From: Salibaculum sp031581025
GTDB taxonomy: Bacteria; Pseudomonadota; Alphaproteobacteria; Rhodobacterales; Rhodobacteraceae
Assembly (NCBI RefSeq): GCF_031581025.1
Contig: NZ_JAVLCA010000009.1
Length of the DNA stretch: 64,000 bases
Reading direction: 5' to 3' (one strand)
The notes below the pieces were generated by a model that was not told where the DNA came from, did not search any database, and saw only the letters and a list, made by a program, of their open reading frames with translations. Shown here one piece after another: positions 45,653-55,438 of the stretch (positions are counted from its first letter, which is position 1; each line of letters starts with the position of its first letter). Made by a program: the position numbers and the translations under genes.

Positions 45653-46693
45653 CTAGATTATCTCGTCCTCGTCGAACAGCGGCGAGGCCTCCAGCTGGCT
45701 CGACAGTTCCTCGACCGTGTCTGCGGCGCGTTGGTGCGGGGCCTCGGCGATATGGAACAGCGCGTCCCCCTCGTTGACCACGGGCAGCACGGCGCGGCCC
45801 ACGATGATCCCGGCGCCGGGGGCGAGAACCTCGGTTTCGACCTCGCCGAAGGGATCCGCGACGGCGGCGATCACCTCGCCCTCTTCCACCACATCCCCAT
45901 CGGCACGAAAGCTGCGCAGCAGCCCACCGGCCGGGGCCCGCACCCATGTGCTGGAATAGGAAAACAGCGGCTTGCGACGGGCCTTGGCGATACCCTTTGC
46001 GGGCAGCATGTCCATGGCCCGCAGCACCCGCAGGATGCCCGCCACCCCGGCCCGGGTGGCCATCTCATCAAAGCGCAGCCCTTCGCCGGCCTCGTAAAGA
46101 AGCACGTCGATCCCCGCCCGCTTGGCCTCGGCGCGCAACGAGCCGTCGCGCAGCGAGGAGGTCAGCACGACGGGCGCGCCAAAGGCCTCGGCCATGGCGA
46201 CCATGCGCTCGTTGCCGCGATTGATGCGCACCTGCGGCAGGTTGGTGCGGTGCACCGCGGCCGAGTGCAGGTCGATCCCGAGGTCACACCGTTTGACCAC
46301 GGTATCCAGGAATATCTCGGCCAGTCGCGAGGCCAGCGAGCCGCGGGCGTAGCCCGGAAAGCTGCGGTTCAGGTCGCGCCGGTCCGGAAGGTAACGCGAC
46401 CGGTTCTGAAAGCCGAACGAATTGACGATGGGCACGACCATGAGCGTCCCGCGCAGCTTGTCCAGCAGGGGCGATTGCAAAAGGCGGCGGCAGATTTCCA
46501 CGCCCATCACCTCGTCGCCATGGACGGCGGCGCTGACAAAGACCGTAGGCCCTTTGCGGCGCCCGTGAACGGCATGGACCGAGAGGTTGACCGGTGTGTG
46601 ATCCGACAGCAGGCTGACTGGAAGCTCCACCGTCTGGCGCGTCCCCGGGGCTATGACATGCCCGTTCAGCTTGAACCCCTTGCGTTTCGCCAT
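45653..46693 (-). CDS. Succinylglutamate desuccinylase/aspartoacylase family protein
   Basis: A 346-aa zinc hydrolase of the M14-like AstE/ASPA superfamily. Metal ligands appear in AAVHGDEVMG and GIDLHSAAVHR, with NSFGFQNRSRYLPDRRDLNR between them. The C-terminal 100 residues form a biotinyl-like beta domain (FSYSSTWVRAPAGG, DGDVVEEGEVIA). It removes an acyl group from an amino acid or amide; the substrate is unknown. It is a single gene. Confidence 0.9.
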   Translation of the reverse strand: MAKRKGFKLNGHVIAPGTRQTVELPVSLLSDHTPVNLSVHAVHGRRKGPTVFVSAAVHGDEVMGVEICRRLLQSPLLDKLRGTLMVVPIVNSFGFQNRSRYLPDRRDLNRSFPGYARGSLASRLAEIFLDTVVKRCDLGIDLHSAAVHRTNLPQVRINRGNERMVAMAEAFGAPVVLTSSLRDGSLRAEAKRAGIDVLLYEAGEGLRFDEMATRAGVAGILRVLRAMDMLPAKGIAKARRKPLFSYSSTWVRAPAGGLLRSFRADGDVVEEGEVIAAVADPFGEVETEVLAPGAGIIVGRAVLPVVNEGDALFHIAEAPHQRAADTVEELSSQLEASPLFDEDEII

Positions 46694-46788
46694 GCCGCCC
46701 CTCTCTCCCGTGGTTCGTCCACAAAAGGCAAATCAACCGGCAAGGCAACCCCTTGCGCCCCGTCCCCCCGGCTGGAAGGCTTGCGCCC

Positions 46789-47445
46789 ATGCTGACCGTG
46801 GCGCTGACATCCGTTCCCCCGCGCTTCGCCGGGCTGGGGGCGACGCTGGACAGTCTGCTGGCCCAGCCCGAGGTGGCCCGCGTGGTCGTGACACTGCCGC
46901 GCCGCTATGCGCACTTTGCCGGGCCGGTGACGCCGCCGCCGTTGCCCGACGGGGTCACGCTGCACTGGGCCGACAGCGATATCGGCCCCGCCACCAAGGT
47001 GCTGCCGCTGGCCGCGACGCTGGCACCGGATGTTCCGATCCTGATCTGCGACGACGACTGGGCCTACGGGCCGGGGTGGGCGGCAGGGTTCGCGGCGGCC
47101 CATGCCGCCGATCCCGCCGCCGCGCTGGCCGCACAACCCTTCGAGGCGCGCCGGATCGGACGGCCTTCGGGGACCATCGTGCAGGGCTTCGCGGGGGTGC
47201 TGGTCAGGCCCGCCATGCTGGCGCCCCTGACGCCACCGCCTGAACGGTTCCGTACCGTCGACGATGTCTGGCTCTCGGCCATGCTTGCCGCAAATGACGT
47301 GCCAGTGCGTGCCCTTCCCGCCCTGCGCGTCCTGGCCCGCCCCACGGGAAACGAAGCCGCACCGCTGCAGGCGCGCGGGGATCGCGCCGCCCTCAACCGG
47401 GCCTGCGCGGCACATTGTGCCAATTTTTTCGCGATCTGGGGCTAG
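46789..47445 (+). CDS. Glycosyltransferase-like protein
   Basis: A 218-aa protein whose core ILICDDDWAYGPGWAAGF carries a DDD motif like the metal site of GT-A glycosyltransferases, and FRTVDDVWLSAMLA resembles their acceptor-side segment. The N-terminal LTVALTSVPPRF suggests the family that reads TS-PPR near its start. Acceptor and sugar are unknown. The start at 46789 is the first sensible ATG. Confidence 0.65.
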   Translation: MLTVALTSVPPRFAGLGATLDSLLAQPEVARVVVTLPRRYAHFAGPVTPPPLPDGVTLHWADSDIGPATKVLPLAATLAPDVPILICDDDWAYGPGWAAGFAAAHAADPAAALAAQPFEARRIGRPSGTIVQGFAGVLVRPAMLAPLTPPPERFRTVDDVWLSAMLAANDVPVRALPALRVLARPTGNEAAPLQARGDRAALNRACAAHCANFFAIWG

Positions 47446-47484
47446 GATCGGATTTCCACCGATCCGACCCCCGGCTGCGGTGCC

Positions 47485-47709
47485 TCAGTGCACCGTAACA
47501 GGCGTCATGTCGTGCTGCCGCGCCAACTCGAAGGCCAGCGCGCGGTTGGCGACAAGCGCCAGCTGCTGCCCGTCGCTGTCATGCACGGCATAAACCTGAT
47601 TCATCCCGTCCGACTGCTCGCGAACCTCGTCGGGCAGGTCGGCGACGGCCACCGGCTTGACGTAGACGACCCGGTCGCCCAGCGCTTCGAAATCGTATTT
47701 CGTGTTCAT
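47485..47709 (-). CDS. DUF1150 family protein
   Basis: A 74-aa protein of the DUF1150 family, with VVYVKPVAVADLP and the late LALVANRALAFELARQHDM. Function is unknown. It lies three bases after hsp20 on the same strand, the usual partnership in alphaproteobacteria, so it is probably heat-induced with it. Confidence 0.93.
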   Translation of the reverse strand: MNTKYDFEALGDRVVYVKPVAVADLPDEVREQSDGMNQVYAVHDSDGQQLALVANRALAFELARQHDMTPVTVH

Positions 47710-47712
47710 GGC

Positions 47713-48126
47713 TCAGCTCCTGCGGATGTTGATGGTCTGGACGACACTTTCGGGCGCGGATCGGGTCAGATCCACGTGCAGCAGGCCATTTTCCATCACG
47801 GCCTCGCCCACGTCGACCCCGTCGGCCAGCACGAAGGACCGCTGGAATTGCCGCGCCGCGATCCCGCGATGCAGAAAGACACGGCCTTCGCCGTCCTCGG
47901 CCTGTTTGCCGCGGATCACCAGCTGGCTGTCCTCCAGCGTGATCGAGAGATCATCCTCGCGGAATCCAGCCACCGCCAGGGTGATCCGGTAGGAGGTCTC
48001 GGAGGTCTGTTCGATGTTGTAGGGGGGGTAGCCATCATTGCCGGTTTTCGCGGTGCGTTCCACCAGCCGCTCCAGCTGTTCGAACCCCAGTAGGAAGGGA
48101 TGCGTCCCCAATGCCAGTTTCGTCAT
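47713..48126 (-). CDS. Small heat shock protein, Hsp20 family
   Basis: A 137-aa IbpA-like chaperone. The alpha-crystallin domain includes YRITLAVAGFREDDLSITL near residues 46-64, and the domain ends with ENGLLHVDLTR. The N-terminal THPFLLGFEQLERL fits the IbpA class. It binds unfolding proteins during heat stress. A short hairpin over its ribosome site resembles a ROSE thermometer. Confidence 0.94.
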   Translation of the reverse strand: MTKLALGTHPFLLGFEQLERLVERTAKTGNDGYPPYNIEQTSETSYRITLAVAGFREDDLSITLEDSQLVIRGKQAEDGEGRVFLHRGIAARQFQRSFVLADGVDVGEAVMENGLLHVDLTRSAPESVVQTINIRRS

Positions 48127-48134
48127 GCGACATG

Positions 48135-48150
48135 CCCTTTTGTTAAGCGA
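48135..48150 (-). promoter_or_regulatory. ROSE-like RNA thermometer hairpin before hsp20
   Basis: On the minus strand, UCGCUU is followed by a five-base loop and AAGGG, the likely Shine-Dalgarno of hsp20, eight bases from its ATG. CGCUU can pair with AAGGG with one G-G opposition, as in ROSE elements whose UYGCU motif masks the ribosome site until heat opens it. Motif and place fit; the rest of the leader was not modelled. Confidence 0.4.
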
Positions 48151-48291
48151 CCGTCCATTGCGAGCCCCTTTGTGGCGACCCGTTGCTGAAAATATGGGGG
48201 GGCGCGGAAGCCCATGCAAGACCTCGGGCCACCGGTTTCGCTTTGAAAACGGAGGGGCAGCCCCTATCTTGGGGACACACTGACACCCGAG

Positions 48292-48525
48292 ATGGCGGAA
48301 TCGACAATGAACAGCTCTGCCCGCATGGAGGAACGCGACGTGTTGCGCGTCGAACTGGAGGTTCTGCGCCAGGAACACCGCGACCTGGACGAGGCCATCA
48401 ACGCCCTGCAGGATGACGGCAAGGGCGACATGTTCACGATCCGGCGGCTCAAGAAGCAGAAACTCGGCCTCAAGGACCGCATCGCCCAGATCGAGGATCG
48501 GCTGTTTCCCGACATCATCGCCTGA
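48292..48525 (+). CDS. YdcH family protein (DUF465)
   Basis: A 77-aa protein with the DUF465 helical hairpin: VLRVELEVLRQEHRDLDEAI and FTIRRLKKQKLGLKDRI. Members are small, charged coiled-coil proteins of unknown role. The start may be ATG 48292 or ATG 48307; neither has a decisive ribosome site. It precedes purE by 72 bases. Confidence 0.88.
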   Translation: MAESTMNSSARMEERDVLRVELEVLRQEHRDLDEAINALQDDGKGDMFTIRRLKKQKLGLKDRIAQIEDRLFPDIIA

Positions 48526-48597
48526 TCCGGCCCCTGCCGCGTTGCACGGCGGGCTGACATGGCTATAGTGCCGCTTTCCTAGGCAGGGGGCCGTATC

Positions 48598-49086
48598 ATG
48601 ACCCAAGCACGCGTCGGCATCATCATGGGCAGCCAGTCCGACTGGCCCACCATGCGCGCGGCCGCGGATGTCCTGGACGAGCTGGGGGTAGAGGTCGAAA
48701 CCCGGATCGTGTCCGCCCATCGCACGCCCGACCGGCTCTGGGACTACGGCAGGACAGCCCTGGACAGGGGCCTGCAGGTGATCATCGCGGGGGCCGGCGG
48801 GGCCGCGCATCTGCCGGGCATGATGGCCTCAAAGACCCGTGTGCCGGTGATCGGCGTGCCGGTGCAGACCAGGGCGCTGTCCGGTGTCGACAGCCTTTAT
48901 TCCATCCTGCAGATGCCGCGCGGCTATCCCGTTGCCACCATGGCCATCGGTTCTGCGGGCGCGACGAACGCGGGCCTGATGGCCGCCGGCATCCTCGGAC
49001 TGCAGGACCCGGCCCTCGCGCGGCGTCTGGACGACTGGCGCGCCGCCCTTTCCGCCTCGATCCCGGAAGAACCCAGCGATGACTGA
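48598..49086 (+). CDS. purE: N5-carboxyaminoimidazole ribonucleotide mutase
   Basis: A 162-aa class I PurE. MGSQSDWPTMRAAADVLDEL holds the substrate loop, VSAHRTPDRL the catalytic histidine, and GAGGAAHLPGMMAS the central loop. It converts N5-CAIR to CAIR in purine synthesis. It overlaps purK by eight bases. Confidence 0.97.
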   Translation: MTQARVGIIMGSQSDWPTMRAAADVLDELGVEVETRIVSAHRTPDRLWDYGRTALDRGLQVIIAGAGGAAHLPGMMASKTRVPVIGVPVQTRALSGVDSLYSILQMPRGYPVATMAIGSAGATNAGLMAAGILGLQDPALARRLDDWRAALSASIPEEPSDD

Positions 49087-50152
49087 TCCTCTTCCCATCG
49101 GCGCCACCATCGGCATTCTCGGCGGCGGCCAGCTGGGGCGGATGCTCTCGGTTGCCGCGGCGCGACTCGGCTTCAAGACCTGTATCTACGAGCCAGCGGG
49201 CGACTGCCCGGCCAGCCATGTCAGCAAATATCATTTCAAGGCCGGCTACGAGGACGAGACCGCCCTGCGCGCCTTTGCCGAGGCGGTGGATGTCATCACC
49301 TACGAATTCGAGAACATCCCCACCTCGGCGCTGGACCTGCTTGAGACACGCGCCCCGATCCGGCCCGGGCGCCGGGTGCTCGCCGTCTCGCAGGACCGGC
49401 TGACGGAAAAGGCCTTTCTAAGCGAACAGGGCCTGGGCACCGCGCCCTTCGCCGCCGTGGACGACGCGGTCGACCTGGCCGAAGCGATCGCCGAAATCGG
49501 CACGCCGGCGATCCTCAAGACCCGGCGTTTCGGCTATGACGGCAAGGGCCAGGCCCGCATCAAGGCCCCTGACGAGGCGGAGGCGGCGCTGGAAACCATG
49601 GCCGCCGCCCCCGCGATCCTCGAAGGCCAGGTCGATTTCACGCGCGAGGTTTCGGTGATCGCGGCCCGTGGGCTGGACGGGTCGGTCGCCTGCTTCGATC
49701 CTGGCGAGAACACCCACCGCGACGGTATCCTGCATGCGACAACCGTCCCTGCCACCCTGTCGCCGACCCAGCGCAGCGACGCGGTTCTGGTGGCTGCGAA
49801 GATCCTCAATACGCTGCATTACGTCGGCGTCATGGGGGTCGAGCTTTTCGTCACCCCGCAGGGTCTGCTGGTCAACGAGATCGCCCCGCGGGTGCACAAT
49901 TCCGGGCACTGGACGCAGAACGGCTGCCTGATCGACCAGTTCGAGCAACACATCCGCGCCGTAGCGGGCTGGCCACTGGGCGACGGGTCGCGCCATGCCA
50001 ACGTGATGATGGAGAACCTGATCGGTGAGGACGTGGCGCGCGTGCCCGACCTGGCCGGGACCAGCACGGCGATCCACCTCTACGGCAAGGCCGAGGTCAA
50101 GCCGGGCCGCAAGATGGGCCATATCAACAGGATCACCGGACCTGCGAACTGA
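49079..50152 (+). CDS. purK: 5-(carboxyamino)imidazole ribonucleotide synthase
   Basis: A 357-aa ATP-grasp enzyme. IGILGGGQLGRMLSVAAARL opens the pre-ATP domain, LKTRRFGYDGKGQ is the ATP loop, and EIAPRVHNSGHWT the metal motif. It makes N5-CAIR from AIR, bicarbonate and ATP, passing it to PurE. A small AT-rich inverted repeat (50155-50170) follows its stop. Confidence 0.97.
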   Translation: MTDPLPIGATIGILGGGQLGRMLSVAAARLGFKTCIYEPAGDCPASHVSKYHFKAGYEDETALRAFAEAVDVITYEFENIPTSALDLLETRAPIRPGRRVLAVSQDRLTEKAFLSEQGLGTAPFAAVDDAVDLAEAIAEIGTPAILKTRRFGYDGKGQARIKAPDEAEAALETMAAAPAILEGQVDFTREVSVIAARGLDGSVACFDPGENTHRDGILHATTVPATLSPTQRSDAVLVAAKILNTLHYVGVMGVELFVTPQGLLVNEIAPRVHNSGHWTQNGCLIDQFEQHIRAVAGWPLGDGSRHANVMMENLIGEDVARVPDLAGTSTAIHLYGKAEVKPGRKMGHINRITGPAN

Positions 50153-50193
50153 CGGAAATTCCAGAATTTCGGTCCCCGCTGGCTTGGGGCCGA

Positions 50194-50913
50194 TCAGTCC
50201 AGCCCGAAGAGCACCGCGCGCAGGGTCAGGTCGCGGTCGAACTGACCGGTCTCCAGAAAGGCCCGGACCTGCGCCATGACCAGCGGGTTGTTCATCATGA
50301 AGGTATGCGTCAACGGCAGCACGATATGGTCGTCCATCCCTTCGATGCGCGTCGAGGCGACCGAGACCTTGCCGTCATCCGGCCCGTCGATCACGTTGGA
50401 ATAGATCGGGTTCAGCGTCCGGTTGCCCGCGATGATGCCCAGTTCGAAATCCGGCAGCGGCAGTGCCTCGGGCACGCCATCGGTGCCCAGTTGCAGACCG
50501 GCGGGGCCATTGACCCAGCGGAACGGTTCGAAATCACCGAAGACGTCCACCAATTGCGAGCCATGGTTGGGCGGCCCCAGCATCACGACGCGGCCCAGGG
50601 TCTCGGGCCGGTGTTCGGCCAGCCAGGCGCGCACCAGGATGCCGCCCATGGAATGGGTCACGAAATGCACGCGCGCCGGGCCGCACTGCGCGACCTGCCG
50701 CGGGAGGGCCGCGGACACCAGTTTGCCGATGCTCGCCCGAGTCGAGGGGTACCCTTCGTTGATGACCCGATAGCCCGCGTCCTCGAGCACGCCCTGCAAG
50801 GCCAGAAAGGACGTCTCGCCCCGGGCCAGCCCGTGCAGCAGCACGACACAGTCCGCCGCCCGCGCGGGCAGCGACGACAGCATCAGAAACAGGGTGAGGA
50901 AAAGGGAACGCAT
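50194..50913 (-). CDS. Exported alpha/beta hydrolase (lipase-like)
   Basis: A 239-aa protein with a signal peptide (residues 1-19, ending LPARAAD). VVLLHGLARGETSF carries the oxyanion HG motif and HFVTHSMGGILVRAWL the nucleophile elbow with Ser; a late histidine lies in VLPLTHTFMM. It resembles periplasmic triacylglycerol lipase-like esterases. The substrate is unknown. It is divergent from the Nudix gene. Confidence 0.87.
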   Translation of the reverse strand: MRSLFLTLFLMLSSLPARAADCVVLLHGLARGETSFLALQGVLEDAGYRVINEGYPSTRASIGKLVSAALPRQVAQCGPARVHFVTHSMGGILVRAWLAEHRPETLGRVVMLGPPNHGSQLVDVFGDFEPFRWVNGPAGLQLGTDGVPEALPLPDFELGIIAGNRTLNPIYSNVIDGPDDGKVSVASTRIEGMDDHIVLPLTHTFMMNNPLVMAQVRAFLETGQFDRDLTLRAVLFGLD

Positions 50914-50992
50914 ACCTTTCCATATAAGGTTCCCGCCAAGGTGTAACAGATGCGTCTTGCCCTGACCCGACGGCATCACCAATCTGGCGCGC

Positions 50993-51439
50993 ATGACCCG
51001 ACCTGTTCGCCTTGCTGTCCGCGGCCTGCTGATGCGGGACGATCGGCTGTTGCTGGTCAACGCCTATGCCGGGCGCGATGATCTCTGGTGCGCTCCGGGC
51101 GGCGGTGTCGAGCGGCATCAGAGCCTGCCCGAGAACCTGGCCCGCGAGATATACGAGGAAACCGGCCTGACGGTCTCGGTCGGTGCGCCCTGCCTTGTGA
51201 ACGAGTTTCACGATCCGACAGGCGATTTTCACCAGGTCGACATCTATTTCCGCTGCACACTGGTCGATGGCGACATTTCCCGGGATTGGCAAGACCCCGA
51301 GCGGATCGTCAGCCTGCGCCGCTGGGTCACGCGCGCCGAGATGGCCGGGATGCGCGTGAAACCCGAAAGTCTCGCCGCCGCGGCCTGGGGCGAGGGCATG
51401 GCGGCGGCCTATGATCCGCTGGAGCCGATCCTGCGGTAG
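50993..51439 (+). CDS. Nudix hydrolase
   Basis: A 148-aa protein with a complete Nudix box, GGGVERHQSLPENLAREIYE followed by ETG, near residues 37-59. The motif WCAPGGG before it suggests nucleoside-diphosphate-linked substrates such as ADP-ribose or modified nucleotides. It has a short leader-free start near the lipase-like gene and no operon partner. Confidence 0.9.
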   Translation: MTRPVRLAVRGLLMRDDRLLLVNAYAGRDDLWCAPGGGVERHQSLPENLAREIYEETGLTVSVGAPCLVNEFHDPTGDFHQVDIYFRCTLVDGDISRDWQDPERIVSLRRWVTRAEMAGMRVKPESLAAAAWGEGMAAAYDPLEPILR

Positions 51440-51521
51440 AGCCCCTGGCGCAGGGGATTTTGCGGGACATCGAGGCGGGACGGATGGCGCCGCCAGTCAG
51501 TATCTCTGACAGACCAATGAA

Positions 51522-51546
51522 AAGGGGCGCCCGGCAGGCGCCCCTT
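51522..51546. terminator. Bidirectional terminator between Nudix and groEL genes
   Basis: AAGGGGCGCC and GGCGCCCCTT pair perfectly around a 5-nt loop. It lies 82 bases after the Nudix stop and 100 bases after the groEL stop. On the groEL (minus) strand it is followed by TTTT-like sequence, so it probably ends groESL transcription and may serve both sides. Confidence 0.7.
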
Positions 51547-51646
51547 CCTTGATCGGCAGTTTCGAAACAGGGCGCTTGGATAGTCGGCTGCGCCGAGATC
51601 CCGCGTCCGCGTTGCGAACGTCGAAACTCCTTGCGGAAACTTCGAC

Positions 51647-53296
<1,650 letters not shown>

Positions 53297-53345
53297 TGTC
53301 GCGTTCCTCGTCTTTGTTGCTTGTTGTCGGGGGGTAGGCGGTGCC

Positions 53346-53633
53346 TCAGGCCATGACGCCGAGGATGTCGCCTTCCTTCATGATGAGCAGCTCTTCACCA
53401 TCAACGGTGATCTCGGTGCCGGACCACTTTCCGAAGAGGATCTTGTCACCCTCGGAGACGTCCATCTTGATGCGGTCGCCATCGTCATCGCGGGCGCCGG
53501 CGCCAACGGCCACGACTTCGCCCTCCTGGGGCTTTTCCTTGGCGCTATCGGGGATGATCAGGCCCCCGGCGGTCGTGTCGTCGCTTTCCACGCGGCGCAC
53601 GAGCACCCGGTCATGAAGCGGTTTGAAAGCCAT
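53346..53633 (-). CDS. groES: Co-chaperonin GroES
   Basis: A 95-aa co-chaperonin. FKPLHDRVLVRRVESDD opens the protein, TTAGGLIIPDSAKEKPQ is the mobile loop, and KILFGKWSGTEITVDGEELL the late strand. It caps GroEL. A GAGGAGC ribosome site precedes the ATG. It heads the CIRCE-controlled groESL operon. Confidence 0.99.
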   Translation of the reverse strand: MAFKPLHDRVLVRRVESDDTTAGGLIIPDSAKEKPQEGEVVAVGAGARDDDGDRIKMDVSEGDKILFGKWSGTEITVDGEELLIMKEGDILGVMA

Positions 53634-53681
53634 ATCAGTAGCTCCTCAGCTAGACTTGTTCTCGTTCGTCCCTCTCGGGCG

Positions 53682-53708
53682 TTATCACTCACTCAGGGCG
53701 AGTGCTAA
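53682..53708. promoter_or_regulatory. CIRCE element (HrcA operator) for groESL
   Basis: TTATCACTC and GAGTGCTAA are separated by nine bases, which matches the CIRCE consensus TTAGCACTC-N9-GAGTGCTAA with one mismatch. It lies 49 bases before groES. HrcA should bind here and repress groESL at normal temperature. No hrcA gene is in the window. Confidence 0.95.
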
Positions 53709-53715
53709 CTGCAGG

Positions 53716-53744
53716 GAGGTAGGCAAGAGCCGGAGCAGTGTCAA
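53716..53744 (-). promoter_or_regulatory. groESL promoter
   Basis: On the minus strand a perfect TTGACA (53739-53744) is followed, 17 bases later, by TACCTC (53716-53721). The start would fall near the upstream end of the CIRCE element, the usual place for HrcA control. Confidence 0.7.
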
Positions 53745-53772
53745 CGGGGTGCCGCGACAAAAACAGCGCCAC

Positions 53773-53812
53773 GCAGGACGAAAGGACAGTTTGCAGGACG
53801 AAAGGACAGTTT
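53773..53812. repeat. Exact 20-bp tandem duplication
   Basis: The 20-base unit GCAGGACGAAAGGACAGTTT occurs twice head to tail (53773-53792 and 53793-53812), with one further matching G. Each unit itself holds two GGAC boxes eight bases apart. It sits about 30 bases upstream of the groESL -35 and 220 bases before the DmdA-like gene. It could be a phased regulator site or a recent slippage product. Confidence 0.8.
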
Positions 53813-54033
53813 GGTGACGAATCCCGGTATCGCGCACGATGGAGGCGCGCGTAACATCGTGCAAACGCCGTGCCACAGGCGGCCGGAGAACCGGTGCCGC
53901 GTCGGCTGATTGCCGCCCTGCTGACCTGCCTTGCCCTGCCGCTGGCCGCCCAGTGCCAGGGGCAGGGCCTTCAAAAGATTGGCCGTGGACCCCACGTCAT
54001 GGGGCAACGCACCGCTAGAAAGGGAGGCCCACC
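53813..54033. other. Long leader of the DmdA-like gene, no gene seen
   Basis: About 220 bases without a convincing gene. CGTGG/CCACG form a small hairpin near 53985-53997 and overlap an alternative CCCC/GGGG pairing. GGGAGG precedes the ATG by six bases. No promoter stands out. With groESL's control region it makes a 400-base gene-free stretch. Confidence 0.5.
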
Positions 54034-55287
54034 ATGGACCCCACATCTCGCCGCACCGTCCCCGTGAACCTGCGCCAGAGCGGCGCGCCCCGCGTCGACA
54101 TGCTGATCGGCACCCGGGTCCGCAAGTCACCCTTCTGGCACAAATCGGTGGAACATGGCGTGCGCGCCGTCACCGTCTACAATCGTATGTATCATCCCCG
54201 CATCTACTTCTCGCAGGACGAGGGCGGGCTGCTGGGCGAATACGACTACCTGACCCGTCACGTGACCCTGTGGAACGTGGCCGTCGAGCGCCAGATCCAG
54301 ATCAAGGGCCCCGATGCCACCGCCTTCGTGGATTTCCTCGTCACCCGCGCCATGGCCGGCGACAGGGAACTGGCCCCGGGCAAGGCGCGCTACGTGATCC
54401 TGTGCAACCGCGACGGCGGCATCGTGAACGACCCGGTCCTGTTGCGGATCGCCGAGGACGAATATTGGCTGTCGATCTCGGATTCCGACGTCGCGCTCTG
54501 GGCGCAGGGGGTAAATGTTTCCGGCCGCTTCGACGCCACGGTCCGGGAACTGGACGTGGCCCCGGTGCAGTTGCAGGGCCCCGACAGTGCCGCCGTGCTG
54601 CAGGACGCCGGGGTCGATGGCGTGGCGGAGATGAAATTCTTCAACCTGATGGAAACCACGCTTTTCGGCTGCGATGTCGTCATTTCCAAGACCGGGTTCT
54701 CGGGCGAAGAGGGCTTCGAGATCTACCTGCGCAACGCCACCCGCGATGCCGACGCGCTCTGGGATGGGCTGGTCGCGGCGGGGGCCCCTTATCACCTGCG
54801 GGTGATCGCGCCCAACCACATCAGCCGCATGGAGGCCGGGATCCTGTCCTACGGCCAGGACATGGATCTGGAGACAACGCCCTACGAGGTCGGGCTGGAG
54901 TGGCAGGTAAACCTGGACAAGGCCGACTTCATCGGCAAGGCCGCGCTGGAGGAGATCGCCGCGCGCGGCGTCAGCCACAAGCTCACCGGGCTGACCTTCG
55001 GCGGCCGCAAGATCGACTGGTACAACGCCGATTTCTGGCCCGTCCTGGACCCGGAGCAGCAAGAGGAGATCGGCTATGTCACCTCTGCGTTCCACTCGCC
55101 CGGGATCGGCACGAATATCGCCTATGCCCGCGTGCCGGCGGCCCGCGCGACGCCGGGCCAGTCGCTGCTGGTCAAGACACCCGGCGCGGTCGAGCCGATC
55201 CCCGCCCAGACCTGTGCAACACCCTTCACCATGCCAGAACGGGGGATGAACAGACCGGTCGGGATGGGCGGCGCCCCGAAACGGTGA
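54034..55287 (+). CDS. GcvT-fold demethylase, DmdA-like
   Basis: A 417-aa protein of the aminomethyltransferase/GcvT superfamily, which moves one-carbon units to tetrahydrofolate. FWHKSVEHGVRAVTVYNRMY and the region TLWNVAVERQIQIKGPDA match the layout of DMSP demethylase DmdA and its relatives, as do GGIVNDPVLLRIAEDEYWLS and ISRMEAGILSYGQDMD. It is longer than the DmdA I recall, with N- and C-terminal additions. DMSP demethylation is possible, but dimethylglycine- or methoxy-type substrates are equally open. Confidence 0.75.
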   Translation: MDPTSRRTVPVNLRQSGAPRVDMLIGTRVRKSPFWHKSVEHGVRAVTVYNRMYHPRIYFSQDEGGLLGEYDYLTRHVTLWNVAVERQIQIKGPDATAFVDFLVTRAMAGDRELAPGKARYVILCNRDGGIVNDPVLLRIAEDEYWLSISDSDVALWAQGVNVSGRFDATVRELDVAPVQLQGPDSAAVLQDAGVDGVAEMKFFNLMETTLFGCDVVISKTGFSGEEGFEIYLRNATRDADALWDGLVAAGAPYHLRVIAPNHISRMEAGILSYGQDMDLETTPYEVGLEWQVNLDKADFIGKAALEEIAARGVSHKLTGLTFGGRKIDWYNADFWPVLDPEQQEEIGYVTSAFHSPGIGTNIAYARVPAARATPGQSLLVKTPGAVEPIPAQTCATPFTMPERGMNRPVGMGGAPKR

Positions 55288-55438
55288 TGCCCCGACAGGG
55301 GCTGGCGAGCACCGGATGGGCAGGACACGCAGCCTGACAAGGCCGCAATGCCTTCGACGCCGGCGCAACAAGGACAACTGCTCGCGCAGCGGGCGGAGTT
55401 CGCGTCAGTCGATATGCGGCCTGGCGCGTCCTGCCTCC

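Noticed and set aside
53975..54033. GCTAGAAAGGG before the DmdA-like gene resembles the 3' end of SAM-II riboswitches
   Set aside because: The upstream stem and pseudoknot of SAM-II could not be found at the right spacing, so the match is probably a ribosome site with chance similarity.
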